Positions 1 through 6,798 of a stretch of 10,357 nucleotides of DNA are shown piece by piece (position 1 is the stretch's first letter; every line of letters starts with the position of its first letter). The DNA is from Planctomycetota bacterium (lineage in GTDB: Bacteria > Planctomycetota > J058 > J103): assembly GCA_003694875.1 (NCBI GenBank), contig RFJN01000456.1, positions 1 to 10,357 on the forward strand. The letters run 5' to 3'. A program made the translations under genes and the position numbers. The notes under the pieces are model-generated. The model was not told the DNA's origin. It saw only the letters and a list, made by a program, of their open reading frames with translations, and searched no databases.

Positions 1-2
1 GC

Positions 3-143
3 CTGTGGCTGCGCTACGCCGGCGGCAACCGCGCACGGATCGAGGCGCGGCTCGCGGCGGCCGGGCTGCGGGCGGTGCGGCGTCGGCGCAACGGCGGCGG
101 CCAGGCCCTGTCGGGAAACGCCCCCTGCCGCGATCCCGGTTGA
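3..143 (+). CDS. C-terminal end of an unidentified protein (partial, 5' end outside window)
   Basis: An open frame runs in from the left edge and stops at TGA 141-143, giving the last 46 residues, beginning LWLRYAGGNRARIEARLAAA. Third codon positions are almost all G or C, as in the confirmed genes of the window, which supports real coding. The segment is arginine- and alanine-rich, predicted helical at first (RARIEARLAAAGLRAV), then a glycine-rich tail. I do not recognise the family; a short C-terminus like this fits many soluble enzymes, including SAM-dependent methyltransferases, but nothing diagnostic is present. It points toward the minus-strand protease gene. The 134-bp convergent gap has only short hairpins (for example ACGCC 195-199 with GGCGT 203-207) and no T-tract terminator. 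Confidence 0.5.
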   Translation: MWLRYAGGNRARIEARLAAAGLRAVRRRRNGGGQALSGNAPCRDPG

Positions 144-277
144 TCGCCGACGTGCAGCGTCGCGAGAACCGAAGCGTCCTCGACGTACCTGCGCACGCCT
201 CCGGCGTCTGCGAACCTCGCTCCTCGCCACTCGGCGCCAGCCGAATCTCTCGCGACGGGCTCGTTTCCAGACAGAGC

Positions 278-1780
278 CTAGGGGCGCGCGGCCGCTCCGG
301 GCCTCCGGTGGACCGAATCGGGCGGCGCCGGGGCCGCAACCGGCGCGTCCGTGCCGCGCAGGTCCGGGGAGCGGTCGGCGGGGATCTCGAAGCGCTCGAG
401 GATCGCGGCGTGCCGCTTTCTCGCCTCGTGCCGGTCGATCACGATCTCGCGGTGGTCCCAGGCGCGCAGCCGCACGAACCGGCCGGTCGCCGACTCCACG
501 AGTTCGACGAGGTGGCGCAGCGACCGGCACGCGGTGCCGTCCACCGCCTCGATCAGCACGCTGTCGAGATCGTGGTAGCCGCGGGTGGAGGCGTCGGCGA
601 GCACCTGCTGCAGCACGACGGGTTCGGTGCGTTCGGGGCTCGGCAGCCCGTGCTCGTAGAGCGCGACGAGTTCGCGCGGCGCCTCGCGCCACCACTGCTC
701 GCCCCAGGTCTTGAGGTAGTTGCGGGTCAGGGGAGCGAACACCATGCCGCCGAAGATGAAGTAGCTCGGCTTGACGTCGTAGCGCTCCTCGGCGACGAGG
801 TGGGCGGGCGGACGCAGCGGCAGGCGCAGGCGAACCGGTTGCGCGTCACGCCACAGTTCGAGCTCGACGGTCTCGCCGACGTGGCGGCGGGTGAGCAGGT
901 GGTCGAAGTCGAGCCGGTCGTCGTCGCGGAACGCGATCGTGCCGTCGGCGGCGATGGGCTCGCCGTCGATCGCGAGCAGCACGTCGCCGGGCTCGAGCCG
1001 CCCCCAGCCCGAGCCGCCGTAGCCCACGCGGTTGATCAGGATCCCGCGCCGCTCCTCGGGCGCGAGCCCGAGCGCCTCGCGGTGGGTGGGCGATTCGAGC
1101 GGCTGCCACTGCACCCCGAGTTCGGGGAAGCCGCGGTGCTCGTCGCGGCCGACGTCGCGCAGAAAGTGTTCGATCACGGGGGTGGGGATCAGGTAGCCGG
1201 TGCGCTGCGCGTCGTCGAGCGTCTGCATGGCGACGCCGATCAGCTGCCCGTCGCGCAGCACCGGTCCGCCGCTCGAGCCGGCGTTGATCGCCGCATCGAC
1301 CTGGATCCCGAGCAGCCGCTGTCGGCGGTGCACGTAGTGGATCACCTCGATGCGCGACACGATCCCCTCGCTGATGCTCAGCCGCTCGCCGCCGACCGGA
1401 TAGCCGCAGGCGGTCACCCGCTGGCCGAGCCGCGGCAGGGGGCCGAGCGGGATGGGCTGCACGGCGTCGAAGAAGTGCGGGTCGTCGACGTCGAGCAGCG
1501 CAAGGTCGCAGTCGTGCCCGAGCGCCTCGACGGTGGCGGGGACGCGTTCGGCCTGCCCGTAGCGGCGGACCTCGACCCAGACGTGGTCCTGCACGCAGTG
1601 GGCGTTGGTCAGGATTCGGGGGCCGCGTGCGGTCTCGACGATCGCGCCGGAGCCGGTGCTCGCCTCGCTGCCGCGGCTGTGCCACGGCTGCTCGTAGTCC
1701 GGCGGCTCGGAGATCGTGTGCACCCGCACCACCGCGGCGAGCCGCTGCTCGAGCCGGTTGCGGGCCGGGGGCTTGTGCAT
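278..1780 (-). CDS. Cytosolic DEG9-like HtrA-family serine protease with PDZ domains
   Basis: The product is a 500-residue trypsin-fold serine protease. The catalytic triad is visible: His61 in LTNAHCV, Asp92 in HDCDLALL, and Ser170 in NAGSSGGPV. Residues about 15-210 form the protease domain and about 222-320 a PDZ domain (GILINRV, LEPGDVLLAIDG). Residues about 325-460 form a second PDZ-like region (PSYFIFGGMVFAPLTRNYL). The tail from about 471 is Pro/Ala-rich. From memory, the sequence follows plant DEG9 along its whole length, including a GYPVGG-like loop, an EVIHYVH-like segment, IPTPVIEHF and PSYFI. That is a closer layout than periplasmic DegP/DegS. No signal peptide or TM segment is present, so the protein should act in the cytoplasm on misfolded or regulatory proteins. 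The ATG at 1780 is chosen because the protease domain starts soon after and a promoter lies directly upstream. There is no Shine-Dalgarno sequence. The gene is divergent from the eight-gene operon. Confidence 0.92.
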   Translation of the reverse strand: MHKPPARNRLEQRLAAVVRVHTISEPPDYEQPWHSRGSEASTGSGAIVETARGPRILTNAHCVQDHVWVEVRRYGQAERVPATVEALGHDCDLALLDVDDPHFFDAVQPIPLGPLPRLGQRVTACGYPVGGERLSISEGIVSRIEVIHYVHRRQRLLGIQVDAAINAGSSGGPVLRDGQLIGVAMQTLDDAQRTGYLIPTPVIEHFLRDVGRDEHRGFPELGVQWQPLESPTHREALGLAPEERRGILINRVGYGGSGWGRLEPGDVLLAIDGEPIAADGTIAFRDDDRLDFDHLLTRRHVGETVELELWRDAQPVRLRLPLRPPAHLVAEERYDVKPSYFIFGGMVFAPLTRNYLKTWGEQWWREAPRELVALYEHGLPSPERTEPVVLQQVLADASTRGYHDLDSVLIEAVDGTACRSLRHLVELVESATGRFVRLRAWDHREIVIDRHEARKRHAAILERFEIPADRSPDLRGTDAPVAAPAPPDSVHRRPGAAARP

Positions 1781-1787
1781 GGGCGGT

Positions 1788-1815
1788 ATTGTAGGCGCGC
1801 TGTGGCGGGGGTCCA
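1788..1815 (-). promoter_or_regulatory. Candidate sigma70-like promoter of the protease gene, giving a leaderless mRNA
   Basis: Read on the minus strand, TGGACC (1815-1810, 4 of 6 to TTGACA) is followed after 16 bp by TACAAT (1793-1788, 5 of 6 to TATAAT). The ATG of the protease gene begins at 1780, only 7 bp beyond the -10 box, where transcription would start. No purine-rich Shine-Dalgarno sequence lies between. This fits a leaderless or nearly leaderless transcript. The assignment rests on box sequence and spacing only. Confidence 0.45.
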
Positions 1816-1818
1816 GAG

Positions 1819-1831
1819 CCGGCGCGGCCGG
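1819..1831. promoter_or_regulatory. Short inverted repeat between two divergent promoters (possible operator)
   Basis: CCGGC (1819-1823) and GCCGG (1827-1831) form a 5-3-5 inverted repeat. Its centre at 1825 lies midway between the -35 boxes of the two divergent promoters (nearest edges 1815 and 1835). A regulator bound here could affect both. In DNA this GC-rich such a short repeat can easily arise by chance, so this is only a candidate. Confidence 0.2.
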
Positions 1832-1834
1832 TCG

Positions 1835-1862
1835 TTGCCCCGGGGGTGGCCGACCGTATAAT
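1835..1862 (+). promoter_or_regulatory. Candidate sigma70-like promoter of the eight-gene operon
   Basis: TTGCCC (1835-1840, 4 of 6 to TTGACA), a 16-bp spacer and a perfect TATAAT (1857-1862). Transcription would start near 1869, leaving a leader of about 24 nt with the purine-rich AGAGAGCGGA before the GTG at 1893. A perfect TATAAT stands out in this GC-rich sequence. No other promoter of similar quality was noticed in the gaps between the downstream genes, which supports a single transcript. Confidence 0.55.
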
Positions 1863-1892
1863 GGCGCGTCTTTCGGGCTGAGAGAGCGGATC

Positions 1893-2294
1893 GTGGCCGA
1901 GGTGGCGGGGGCGTGGCGAATCGGGGAGCGGCTGCGGCGTCTGCGCCGCGCGCTGGCCCACGCGTTCGCGGTCGACGCCGAGCCGCCGCTGCAGGCCGAG
2001 GACGAGGCGCTGCTCGACCGGCTGGCGGCTGCGATCCGGCGCCGGCGCATGGAGGCGGCGGCGATCCTGTTTCTCGAGTCGGTCAAGCCGCTCGGCTTTC
2101 TCGGCTCGCAGGCGCTCGTGTTCCTGCGGCCGTTCGCCACCCTGGTGGTGCGCTCGCCGCAGGACTACGATCGCCTGACCCGGTTGCTCGAGCGCCGTGA
2201 CGGGATCGAGGCGCTGTTGCGACGACTCGAGGCGCCCGCGGCGCGGCGAGAGGAGGAGGAGGCCGGTGAGCGGCGCGAAGATCGCACCCGATGA
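1893..2294 (+). CDS. Small cytosolic protein, first gene of the operon, function unknown
   Basis: The product is 133 residues, alpha-helical by composition, with no signal peptide and no TM segment. The central part (about 46-110) is the distinctive one: a basic helix (AAAIRRRRMEAAAILFLES), then VKPLGFLGSQALVFLRPF, then SPQDYDRLTRLLERRDGIE. The C-terminal 20 residues are a charged Glu/Arg run. The pattern of residues about 56-110 looks like a short conserved domain that I associate, from memory only, with hypothetical proteins beside similar GlmL-like genes. GTG 1893 is chosen because AGAGAG lies 7-8 nt upstream and the operon promoter ends at 1862; in-frame codons further upstream would precede the transcription start. 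The 3' end overlaps the next gene by 29 bp, indicating translational coupling. It may be an adaptor for the ATPase. Confidence 0.75.
   Translation: MAEVAGAWRIGERLRRLRRALAHAFAVDAEPPLQAEDEALLDRLAAAIRRRRMEAAAILFLESVKPLGFLGSQALVFLRPFATLVVRSPQDYDRLTRLLERRDGIEALLRRLEAPAARREEEEAGERREDRTR
2252..2262 (+). promoter_or_regulatory. Extended Shine-Dalgarno sequence of the GlmL-like gene
   Basis: GGAGGAGGAGG lies 3-10 nt before GTG 2266, inside the end of the preceding gene. It is the strongest ribosome binding site in the window and fixes the start at GTG 2266. It also suggests that the ATPase is translated at a high level. Confidence 0.7.
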
Positions 2295-4122
2295 CCTGCG
2301 CGTGATCGTGGCGACCGACTGCGGCTCGACCACGACCAAGGCGATCCTGATCGAGGTCGTGGACGGGCACTATCGGCAGACCTACCGCGGCGAGGCGCCC
2401 ACGACCGTGGAGGCGCCGTTCGAGGACGTCACGATCGGGGTGCTCAACGCGATCGCCGAGATCGAGGACCTCAGCGGGCGCAAGATCCTCGACGAGCAGG
2501 GTCGCATCATCACGCCCGCGAGCGAGGGGCGCGGGGTCGACATCTACATCTCGACGAGCTCGGCCGGCGGCGGACTGCAGATGCTCGTCGCCGGCGCGGT
2601 CAAGACCATGACGGCCGAGAGCGCGCAGCGCGCCGCGCTCGGGGCGGGCGCGATCGTCATGGACGTGCTCGCGTCCAACGACGGGCGGCTGCCGCACGAG
2701 AAGATCGAGCGCATCCGCGAGCTGCGGCCCGACATGATCCTGCTCTCGGGCGGTACCGACGGCGGCACGGTCAGCCACGTGGTGGAACTCGCCGAGTACA
2801 TCGCGGCGGCCAACCCGCGGCCGCGACTCGGCGGCGGCTATCGGCTGCCGGTGATCTACGCCGGCAACCGCGACGCGCGCGAGCAGGTGCGCAAGCTGCT
2901 CGCCGACAAGATGGAGCTGTTCATCGTCGACAACCTGCGGCCCACCCTCGAGCGCGAGAACCTGTGGCCGGCGCGCCAGAAGATCCAGGAGCTGTTCCTC
3001 GAGCACGTCATGGCGCAGGCGCCCGGCTACAAGAAGCTCATGGCCATGACGGGGGCGCCGATCATGCCCACCCCCGCCGCCATGGGCACCATGATCCAGA
3101 CGATCGCCGAGCAGCGGCAGGTCAACGTGCTGGGGGTGGACATCGGTGGGGCCACGACCGACGTGTTCTCGAGCTTCCGCGTCGAGGGGGTGGACGAGCC
3201 GGTCTTCAACCGCACCGTCAGCGCCAACCTCGGCATGAGCTACTCGATCTCGAACGTCATGGCGCGCGCGGGGATCGACAACGTGTTGCGCTGGGTGGCG
3301 TTCGAGACCGAGCAGGCGCCGCTGCGCGACGCGATCAAGAACAAGATGATCCGCCCGACGACGATCCCGCAGCAGCTCGAGGACCTGCAGATCGAGCAGG
3401 CGCTCGCGCGCGAGGCGCTGCGGGGCTCGCTCGAGGAACACCGCTCGCTTGCGGTCGGACTCAAGGGGGTGCAGACCGAACGCACGATCTCCGAGGCGCT
3501 CAGCCAGGAGGGCAGCGGCGCCTCGCTCGTGGACATGATGCGGCTCGATCTGATCGTGGGCTCGGGCGGGGTGCTGTCGCACGCGCCGCGGCGCGCGCAG
3601 TCCATGATGATGATGCTCGACGCGTTCGAGCCCGAGGGGGTGACGCGGCTCGCGGTCGACTCGATCTTCATGATGCCGCACCTCGGGGTGCTGTCCACGA
3701 TCCACCCGCGCGCGAGCGCGGAGGTGTTCGAGCGCGACTGCATGATCCCGCTCGGGACGGCGATCGCTCCGCGGGGGCAGGCGCGCCGGTTCGGTGCGCG
3801 GTGTCTGCGCTACCGGGTGGAACTGCCCGGCGGCGAGGTGCGCGAGGGAGAACTCGCCTTCGGCGATCTTGTGCGGATCCCGCTCGCGCGGGAGCAGCGC
3901 GCCACGGTGCATCTCGAGCCGGCGCGCGGATTCGACGTGGGGGCGGGGCCGAAGAAGGCGCGCACCGTCGAGGTGAGCGGCGGCGAGGTGGGGCTCGTGC
4001 TCGACGGACGCGGGCGTCCCTTGCGCATGGAGCAGGACAAGGCGAAGCGGTTTGCGCAGCTCAGCCGCTGGTACGAGGCGATGGACCTCTATCCGCGGCT
4101 CACCGCGGCCACGCGGAGCTAG
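2266..4122 (+). CDS. GlmL/MutL-like ASKHA-fold ATPase with C-terminal extension
   Basis: The product is 618 residues, soluble and cytoplasmic. It carries the nucleotide-binding signatures of the actin/Hsp70/sugar-kinase fold: phosphate-1 motif ATDCGSTTTK (16-25), SGGTDGGT (161-168), phosphate-2 motif VDIGGATTDVFS (291-302) and an adenosine-type motif IVGSGGVLSHAP (430-441). This set is typical of GlmL, the accessory protein annotated with glutamate (methylaspartate) mutase and thought to resemble reactivating chaperones of B12 enzymes. Classical GlmL is roughly 460 residues; here an extra beta-rich part from about 500 to 618 follows, with VEVSGGEVGLVLD near its end. Neither mutase subunit GlmE nor GlmS is in the window. 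The neighbours are a barrel-sandwich/KOW protein and membrane proteins, so I infer that it powers or regulates a different complex. GTG 2266 is fixed by the strong Shine-Dalgarno sequence. Confidence 0.92.
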   Translation: MSGAKIAPDDLRVIVATDCGSTTTKAILIEVVDGHYRQTYRGEAPTTVEAPFEDVTIGVLNAIAEIEDLSGRKILDEQGRIITPASEGRGVDIYISTSSAGGGLQMLVAGAVKTMTAESAQRAALGAGAIVMDVLASNDGRLPHEKIERIRELRPDMILLSGGTDGGTVSHVVELAEYIAAANPRPRLGGGYRLPVIYAGNRDAREQVRKLLADKMELFIVDNLRPTLERENLWPARQKIQELFLEHVMAQAPGYKKLMAMTGAPIMPTPAAMGTMIQTIAEQRQVNVLGVDIGGATTDVFSSFRVEGVDEPVFNRTVSANLGMSYSISNVMARAGIDNVLRWVAFETEQAPLRDAIKNKMIRPTTIPQQLEDLQIEQALAREALRGSLEEHRSLAVGLKGVQTERTISEALSQEGSGASLVDMMRLDLIVGSGGVLSHAPRRAQSMMMMLDAFEPEGVTRLAVDSIFMMPHLGVLSTIHPRASAEVFERDCMIPLGTAIAPRGQARRFGARCLRYRVELPGGEVREGELAFGDLVRIPLAREQRATVHLEPARGFDVGAGPKKARTVEVSGGEVGLVLDGRGRPLRMEQDKAKRFAQLSRWYEAMDLYPRLTAATRS

Positions 4123-4133
4123 GGAGGGCGAGC

Positions 4134-5261
4134 ATGGCACACGCCTACACGCCGGGGTTGCGCGTGGCGCGCTGCACGCGCGTGCGCAAGCGCCGGGTGC
4201 TGCCGCTCGAGGGCACGGTCACGCGCGCGGTGGGCGACCGGGTGGCGGCCGACGATGTGGTGGCCGAGACGCACCTGCCCGGCGACGTCCACAGCGTCAA
4301 CGTGGTGAATCGGCTCGGGATCAGCCCCGGCGAGATCGAGCGCTACATGTGCAAGCGCGAGGGCGACCCGGTCCGCAAGGGAGAGCCGATCGCGCGCTCG
4401 ACCGCGCTGTTCGGCCTGCTCAAGAACGAGGTGCCGTCTCCGATCGACGGAACCGTCGAGAACGTGAGCAGCGTGACCGGACAGGTGCTGCTGCGTACCG
4501 CGCCCAAGCCGGTGCAGGTGCGCGCGTTCGTGGACGGTACCGTCGTCGAGGTGGAGCCCGGCGAGGGGGCGGTGATCGAGACGGTCGCCACCTTCGTGCA
4601 GGGGATCTTCGGGGTGGGGCGCGAGACGTGGGGCGAACTCGCGGTGCTCGCGCGCGCGCCCGACGAGCCGCTCGATCCGGCGGCGATCGGTCCCGAGCAC
4701 GCCGGAAAGCTGGTGGTGGGCGGGGCGCTTGTCTCCTACGAGGCGATCGAGCGGGCGCGCGAGCACAAGGTCGCGGGCGTGATCGGGGGCGGGATCCACG
4801 ACGCGGACCTGAAGCGCCTGCTCGGCTACGATCTCGGCGTGGCGATCACCGGCCACGAGCCGATCGGGATCACGGTCGTGGTGACCGAGGGCTTCGGACA
4901 GATCGCCATGGCGGAGCGCACCTTCGGTCTGCTGCGGGAGCGCGAGGGGGCGCGCGCCTCGCTGTCGGGGGCCACGCAGATCCGCGCCGGCGTGATCCGG
5001 CCCGAGATCATCGTGCCGTATCCGCCGGGCACCGAGCCCGAGGTGGCCGACGACGAGCAGCACGAGCAGGGGGTCATGGAGATCGGCTCGATCGTGCGTT
5101 GCATCCGGCGTCCGTACTTCGGCCGGATCGGGCGAGTCGTCGAGCTTCCGGTCGAGCTCGTGCAGGTCGAGAGCGAGACGCGGGTGCGGGTGGTGGAGGT
5201 GGAGTTCGACGGGGAGCGGGCGGTCGTGCCGCGCGCCAACGTCGAGCTGATCGAGGTCTGA
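4134..5261 (+). CDS. Barrel-sandwich-hybrid (lipoyl-like) and KOW domain protein, function unknown
   Basis: The product is 375 residues, soluble, with no signal peptide. Residues about 20-125 look like a barrel-sandwich hybrid domain built of two half-motifs: LEGTVTRAVGDRVAADDVVA (25-44) and EGDPVRKGEPIA (76-87) followed by SPIDGTVENVSSVTGQVLL (102-120). The lysine that would carry biotin or lipoate in the hairpin turn is not at the expected place: K97 is about two residues too close to PIDG. It is therefore probably a structural BSH domain, as in RnfC or NqrA, and not a cofactor carrier. Residues about 185-295 form a mixed alpha/beta region with VIGGGI and ITGHEPIGITVVVTEGFG. Residues about 316-373 are KOW-like (IGSIVRCIRRPYFGRIGRVV, then VPRANVELIE). 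ATG 4134 has GGAGG (4123-4127) 6 nt upstream. It lies 11 bp after the ATPase gene; I infer a scaffold linking that ATPase to the membrane proteins. Confidence 0.88.
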   Translation: MAHAYTPGLRVARCTRVRKRRVLPLEGTVTRAVGDRVAADDVVAETHLPGDVHSVNVVNRLGISPGEIERYMCKREGDPVRKGEPIARSTALFGLLKNEVPSPIDGTVENVSSVTGQVLLRTAPKPVQVRAFVDGTVVEVEPGEGAVIETVATFVQGIFGVGRETWGELAVLARAPDEPLDPAAIGPEHAGKLVVGGALVSYEAIERAREHKVAGVIGGGIHDADLKRLLGYDLGVAITGHEPIGITVVVTEGFGQIAMAERTFGLLREREGARASLSGATQIRAGVIRPEIIVPYPPGTEPEVADDEQHEQGVMEIGSIVRCIRRPYFGRIGRVVELPVELVQVESETRVRVVEVEFDGERAVVPRANVELIEV

Positions 5262-5275
5262 GGGGCGCACGCCCC
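5262..5275 (+). other. Small GC hairpin between genes
   Basis: GGGGC (5262-5266) can pair with GCCCC (5271-5275) around a GCAC loop, starting directly after the TGA of the barrel-sandwich/KOW gene. No T-tract follows and the next gene's Shine-Dalgarno region (GGAGG 5278-5282) is 2 nt away. It is more likely to affect mRNA stability or initiation than to end transcription. Confidence 0.25.
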
Positions 5276-5294
5276 GGGGAGGGGGACGACAGCG

Positions 5295-6776
5295 GTGGAT
5301 CGAGCACGAGCCACGTGTTGGCGGGTGGTCGCCGGTGCGCTGGCGCTGTGGTGCGGGGCTGTGGCCGCGGCGCAGGACGCCGCGGTCCCGAGCACGCCGA
5401 CCGCCGAGCCCGCACGCGCCGCCGTGCCGGTGCCCGAGCGGGTGTGGATCGAGGACACGCCCAACGATGACGGGCGCAAGCTGACGGTGCGCTGGCTCGG
5501 CGCGGACGGCGAGGACGCCGACGGCGTCGAGGTCTACGTCGAGCTCGCCACGAAGCCCGACGGACCGTGGCTGCCCGCGGCGGGGCCGCTGCCGGCGCGC
5601 GGGGCGTGGTTCCGGGATCTGCGCAGCGAGTACGGCCCGTTCACCCCGAGCGGCACCGAGGCGGGACACGCCGTGGTCGTCGAGCCGCTCTCGCTCGACC
5701 CGATCGCGCCGCACCGGCTGCTCGAACTCGCCATGATGCCGCCCGGCGATCCGCGCCGGGTGCTCGGCGAGCGCGAGGTGGAGGCGATCCTCGGCAAGGG
5801 GGCGCTCGCGAAGGTGCGCGAGATCATCGCGGCGCACGGGGTCAAGGAGCGCGCCGGGATCGCGGGGCACGTCGAGGGACGGATCCTCGAGGAGGTGAGC
5901 TACTTCGTGCTCGAGCGGCCGTGGTACGCCCGCCTCGTGCTGCGTGCGCCGGGGCGCGCGCGGCGGATCGTGGCCGCCGAGGCGCCGCTCGCCCCGCAGC
6001 AGAACCTGTTCAATCTGCGCAAGCTCAACAACTTCGTGTTCATGGTGCTGCTCAGCGCCGTGGTGCTGATCATGATCCGGCGCGCGCGCCGCAACCCGGA
6101 TCTGTACCTGCGCCGGATTCCGGGGCTGGATGCGGTCGACGAGGCGCTCGGTCGCGCCACCGAGATGGGCAAGCCGGTGCTGTTCGTGCACGGGCTCAAC
6201 CCCATGGACTCGCCGTCCACGATCGCGGCGGTGAACATCCTCGGCGAGGTCGCGAAGAAGGTGGCGCGCTACGATTCGCAGCTTCTGGTGACGTGCGCCG
6301 ATCCGATCGTGCTCGCCGTCTCGCAGGAGACGGTGAAGGAGGCCTACACCCACGCCGGACGGCCGGATGCGTATCGTGCCGACGACGTGTTTCTCGCCGC
6401 CTCGGAGCAGTTCGCCTACGTGGCCGCGGTCGACGGGATCATGATGCGCAAGAAGCCCGCGGCGAACTTCTACGTGGGCTACTTCTACGCCGAGTCGCTG
6501 CTGCTCGCGGAGACCGGCGCGGCGAGCGGTGCGATCCAGATCGCGGCGACCGACAGCTTCACCCAGCTGCCGTTCTTCGTCACGACCTGCGACTACACCC
6601 TCATGGGCGAAGAGCTGTACGCGGCGAGCGCGTACCTGTCGCGCGATCCGCTGCTGCTCGGCAGCCTCAAGGGCCAGGACTGGGGCAAGGCGGTGATCAT
6701 CGTGGTGCTGCTGCTCGGCACGATCCTCGCCTCGTTCGACATCGGCTGGTTCGACGCGCTCGTGCAGACCTACTGA
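5295..6776 (+). CDS. Membrane protein with FN3-like external part and cytoplasmic DUF6754-type domain
   Basis: The product is 493 residues. Residues 1-26 are a signal peptide: MDRARATCWR, a hydrophobic core, then AVAAA before QD. There is no lipobox at C20. Residues about 44-100 (VPVPERVWIEDTPNDDGRKL, VEVYVELATKPDGPW) look like the first strands of a fibronectin type III-like fold. About 100 residues later SYFVLERPWYARLVLRA could supply its last strands. A TM helix at about 243-261 (KLNNFVFMVLLSAVVLIMI) is followed by RRARR, so the next domain (about 267-463) should be cytoplasmic. A final TM lies at about 464-482 (GKAVIIVVLLLGTILASF) with an acidic tail outside. I believe the domain at 267-463 corresponds to Pfam DUF6754, from memory. 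GTG 5295 keeps the basic n-region; GGAGG is 12 nt upstream, rather far. HGLN at 299-302 has no hydrolase nucleophile elbow. Confidence 0.88.
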   Translation: MDRARATCWRVVAGALALWCGAVAAAQDAAVPSTPTAEPARAAVPVPERVWIEDTPNDDGRKLTVRWLGADGEDADGVEVYVELATKPDGPWLPAAGPLPARGAWFRDLRSEYGPFTPSGTEAGHAVVVEPLSLDPIAPHRLLELAMMPPGDPRRVLGEREVEAILGKGALAKVREIIAAHGVKERAGIAGHVEGRILEEVSYFVLERPWYARLVLRAPGRARRIVAAEAPLAPQQNLFNLRKLNNFVFMVLLSAVVLIMIRRARRNPDLYLRRIPGLDAVDEALGRATEMGKPVLFVHGLNPMDSPSTIAAVNILGEVAKKVARYDSQLLVTCADPIVLAVSQETVKEAYTHAGRPDAYRADDVFLAASEQFAYVAAVDGIMMRKKPAANFYVGYFYAESLLLAETGAASGAIQIAATDSFTQLPFFVTTCDYTLMGEELYAASAYLSRDPLLLGSLKGQDWGKAVIIVVLLLGTILASFDIGWFDALVQTY

Positions 6777-6798
6777 GCGGCCGCGGGAGGAGATCACC

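Noticed and set aside
5..1861. Long + strand open frame of 618 codons opposite the protease gene
   Set aside because: It is antisense to the DEG9-like protease, whose triad and domains are unmistakable. The frame stays open only because GC-rich DNA has few stop codons, and its translation is a low-complexity Arg/Ala/Gly/Val mix.
2291..2294. ATGA overlap at the end of the first operon gene as start of the ATPase gene
   Set aside because: The ATG at 2291 is not in the frame of the GlmL-like gene. GTG 2266 with the extended Shine-Dalgarno sequence is.
3603..3614. ATG trinucleotide repeat (four units)
   Set aside because: It encodes four methionines inside the GlmL-like gene. The run is too short to be a notable repeat.
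2266..4122. Reading the operon as a glutamate fermentation (methylaspartate) pathway
   Set aside because: Neither mutase subunit nor methylaspartate ammonia-lyase is present, and the neighbours are membrane proteins.
4419..4430. K97 of the BSH protein as biotin or lipoate attachment site
   Set aside because: It lies about two residues too close to the following PIDG turn and lacks the usual A/V-M-K-M or D-K-A context.
6189..6200. HGLN in the DUF6754-type protein as a sign of an alpha/beta hydrolase
   Set aside because: There is no G-x-S-x-G nucleophile elbow or other catalytic residues in the expected order.
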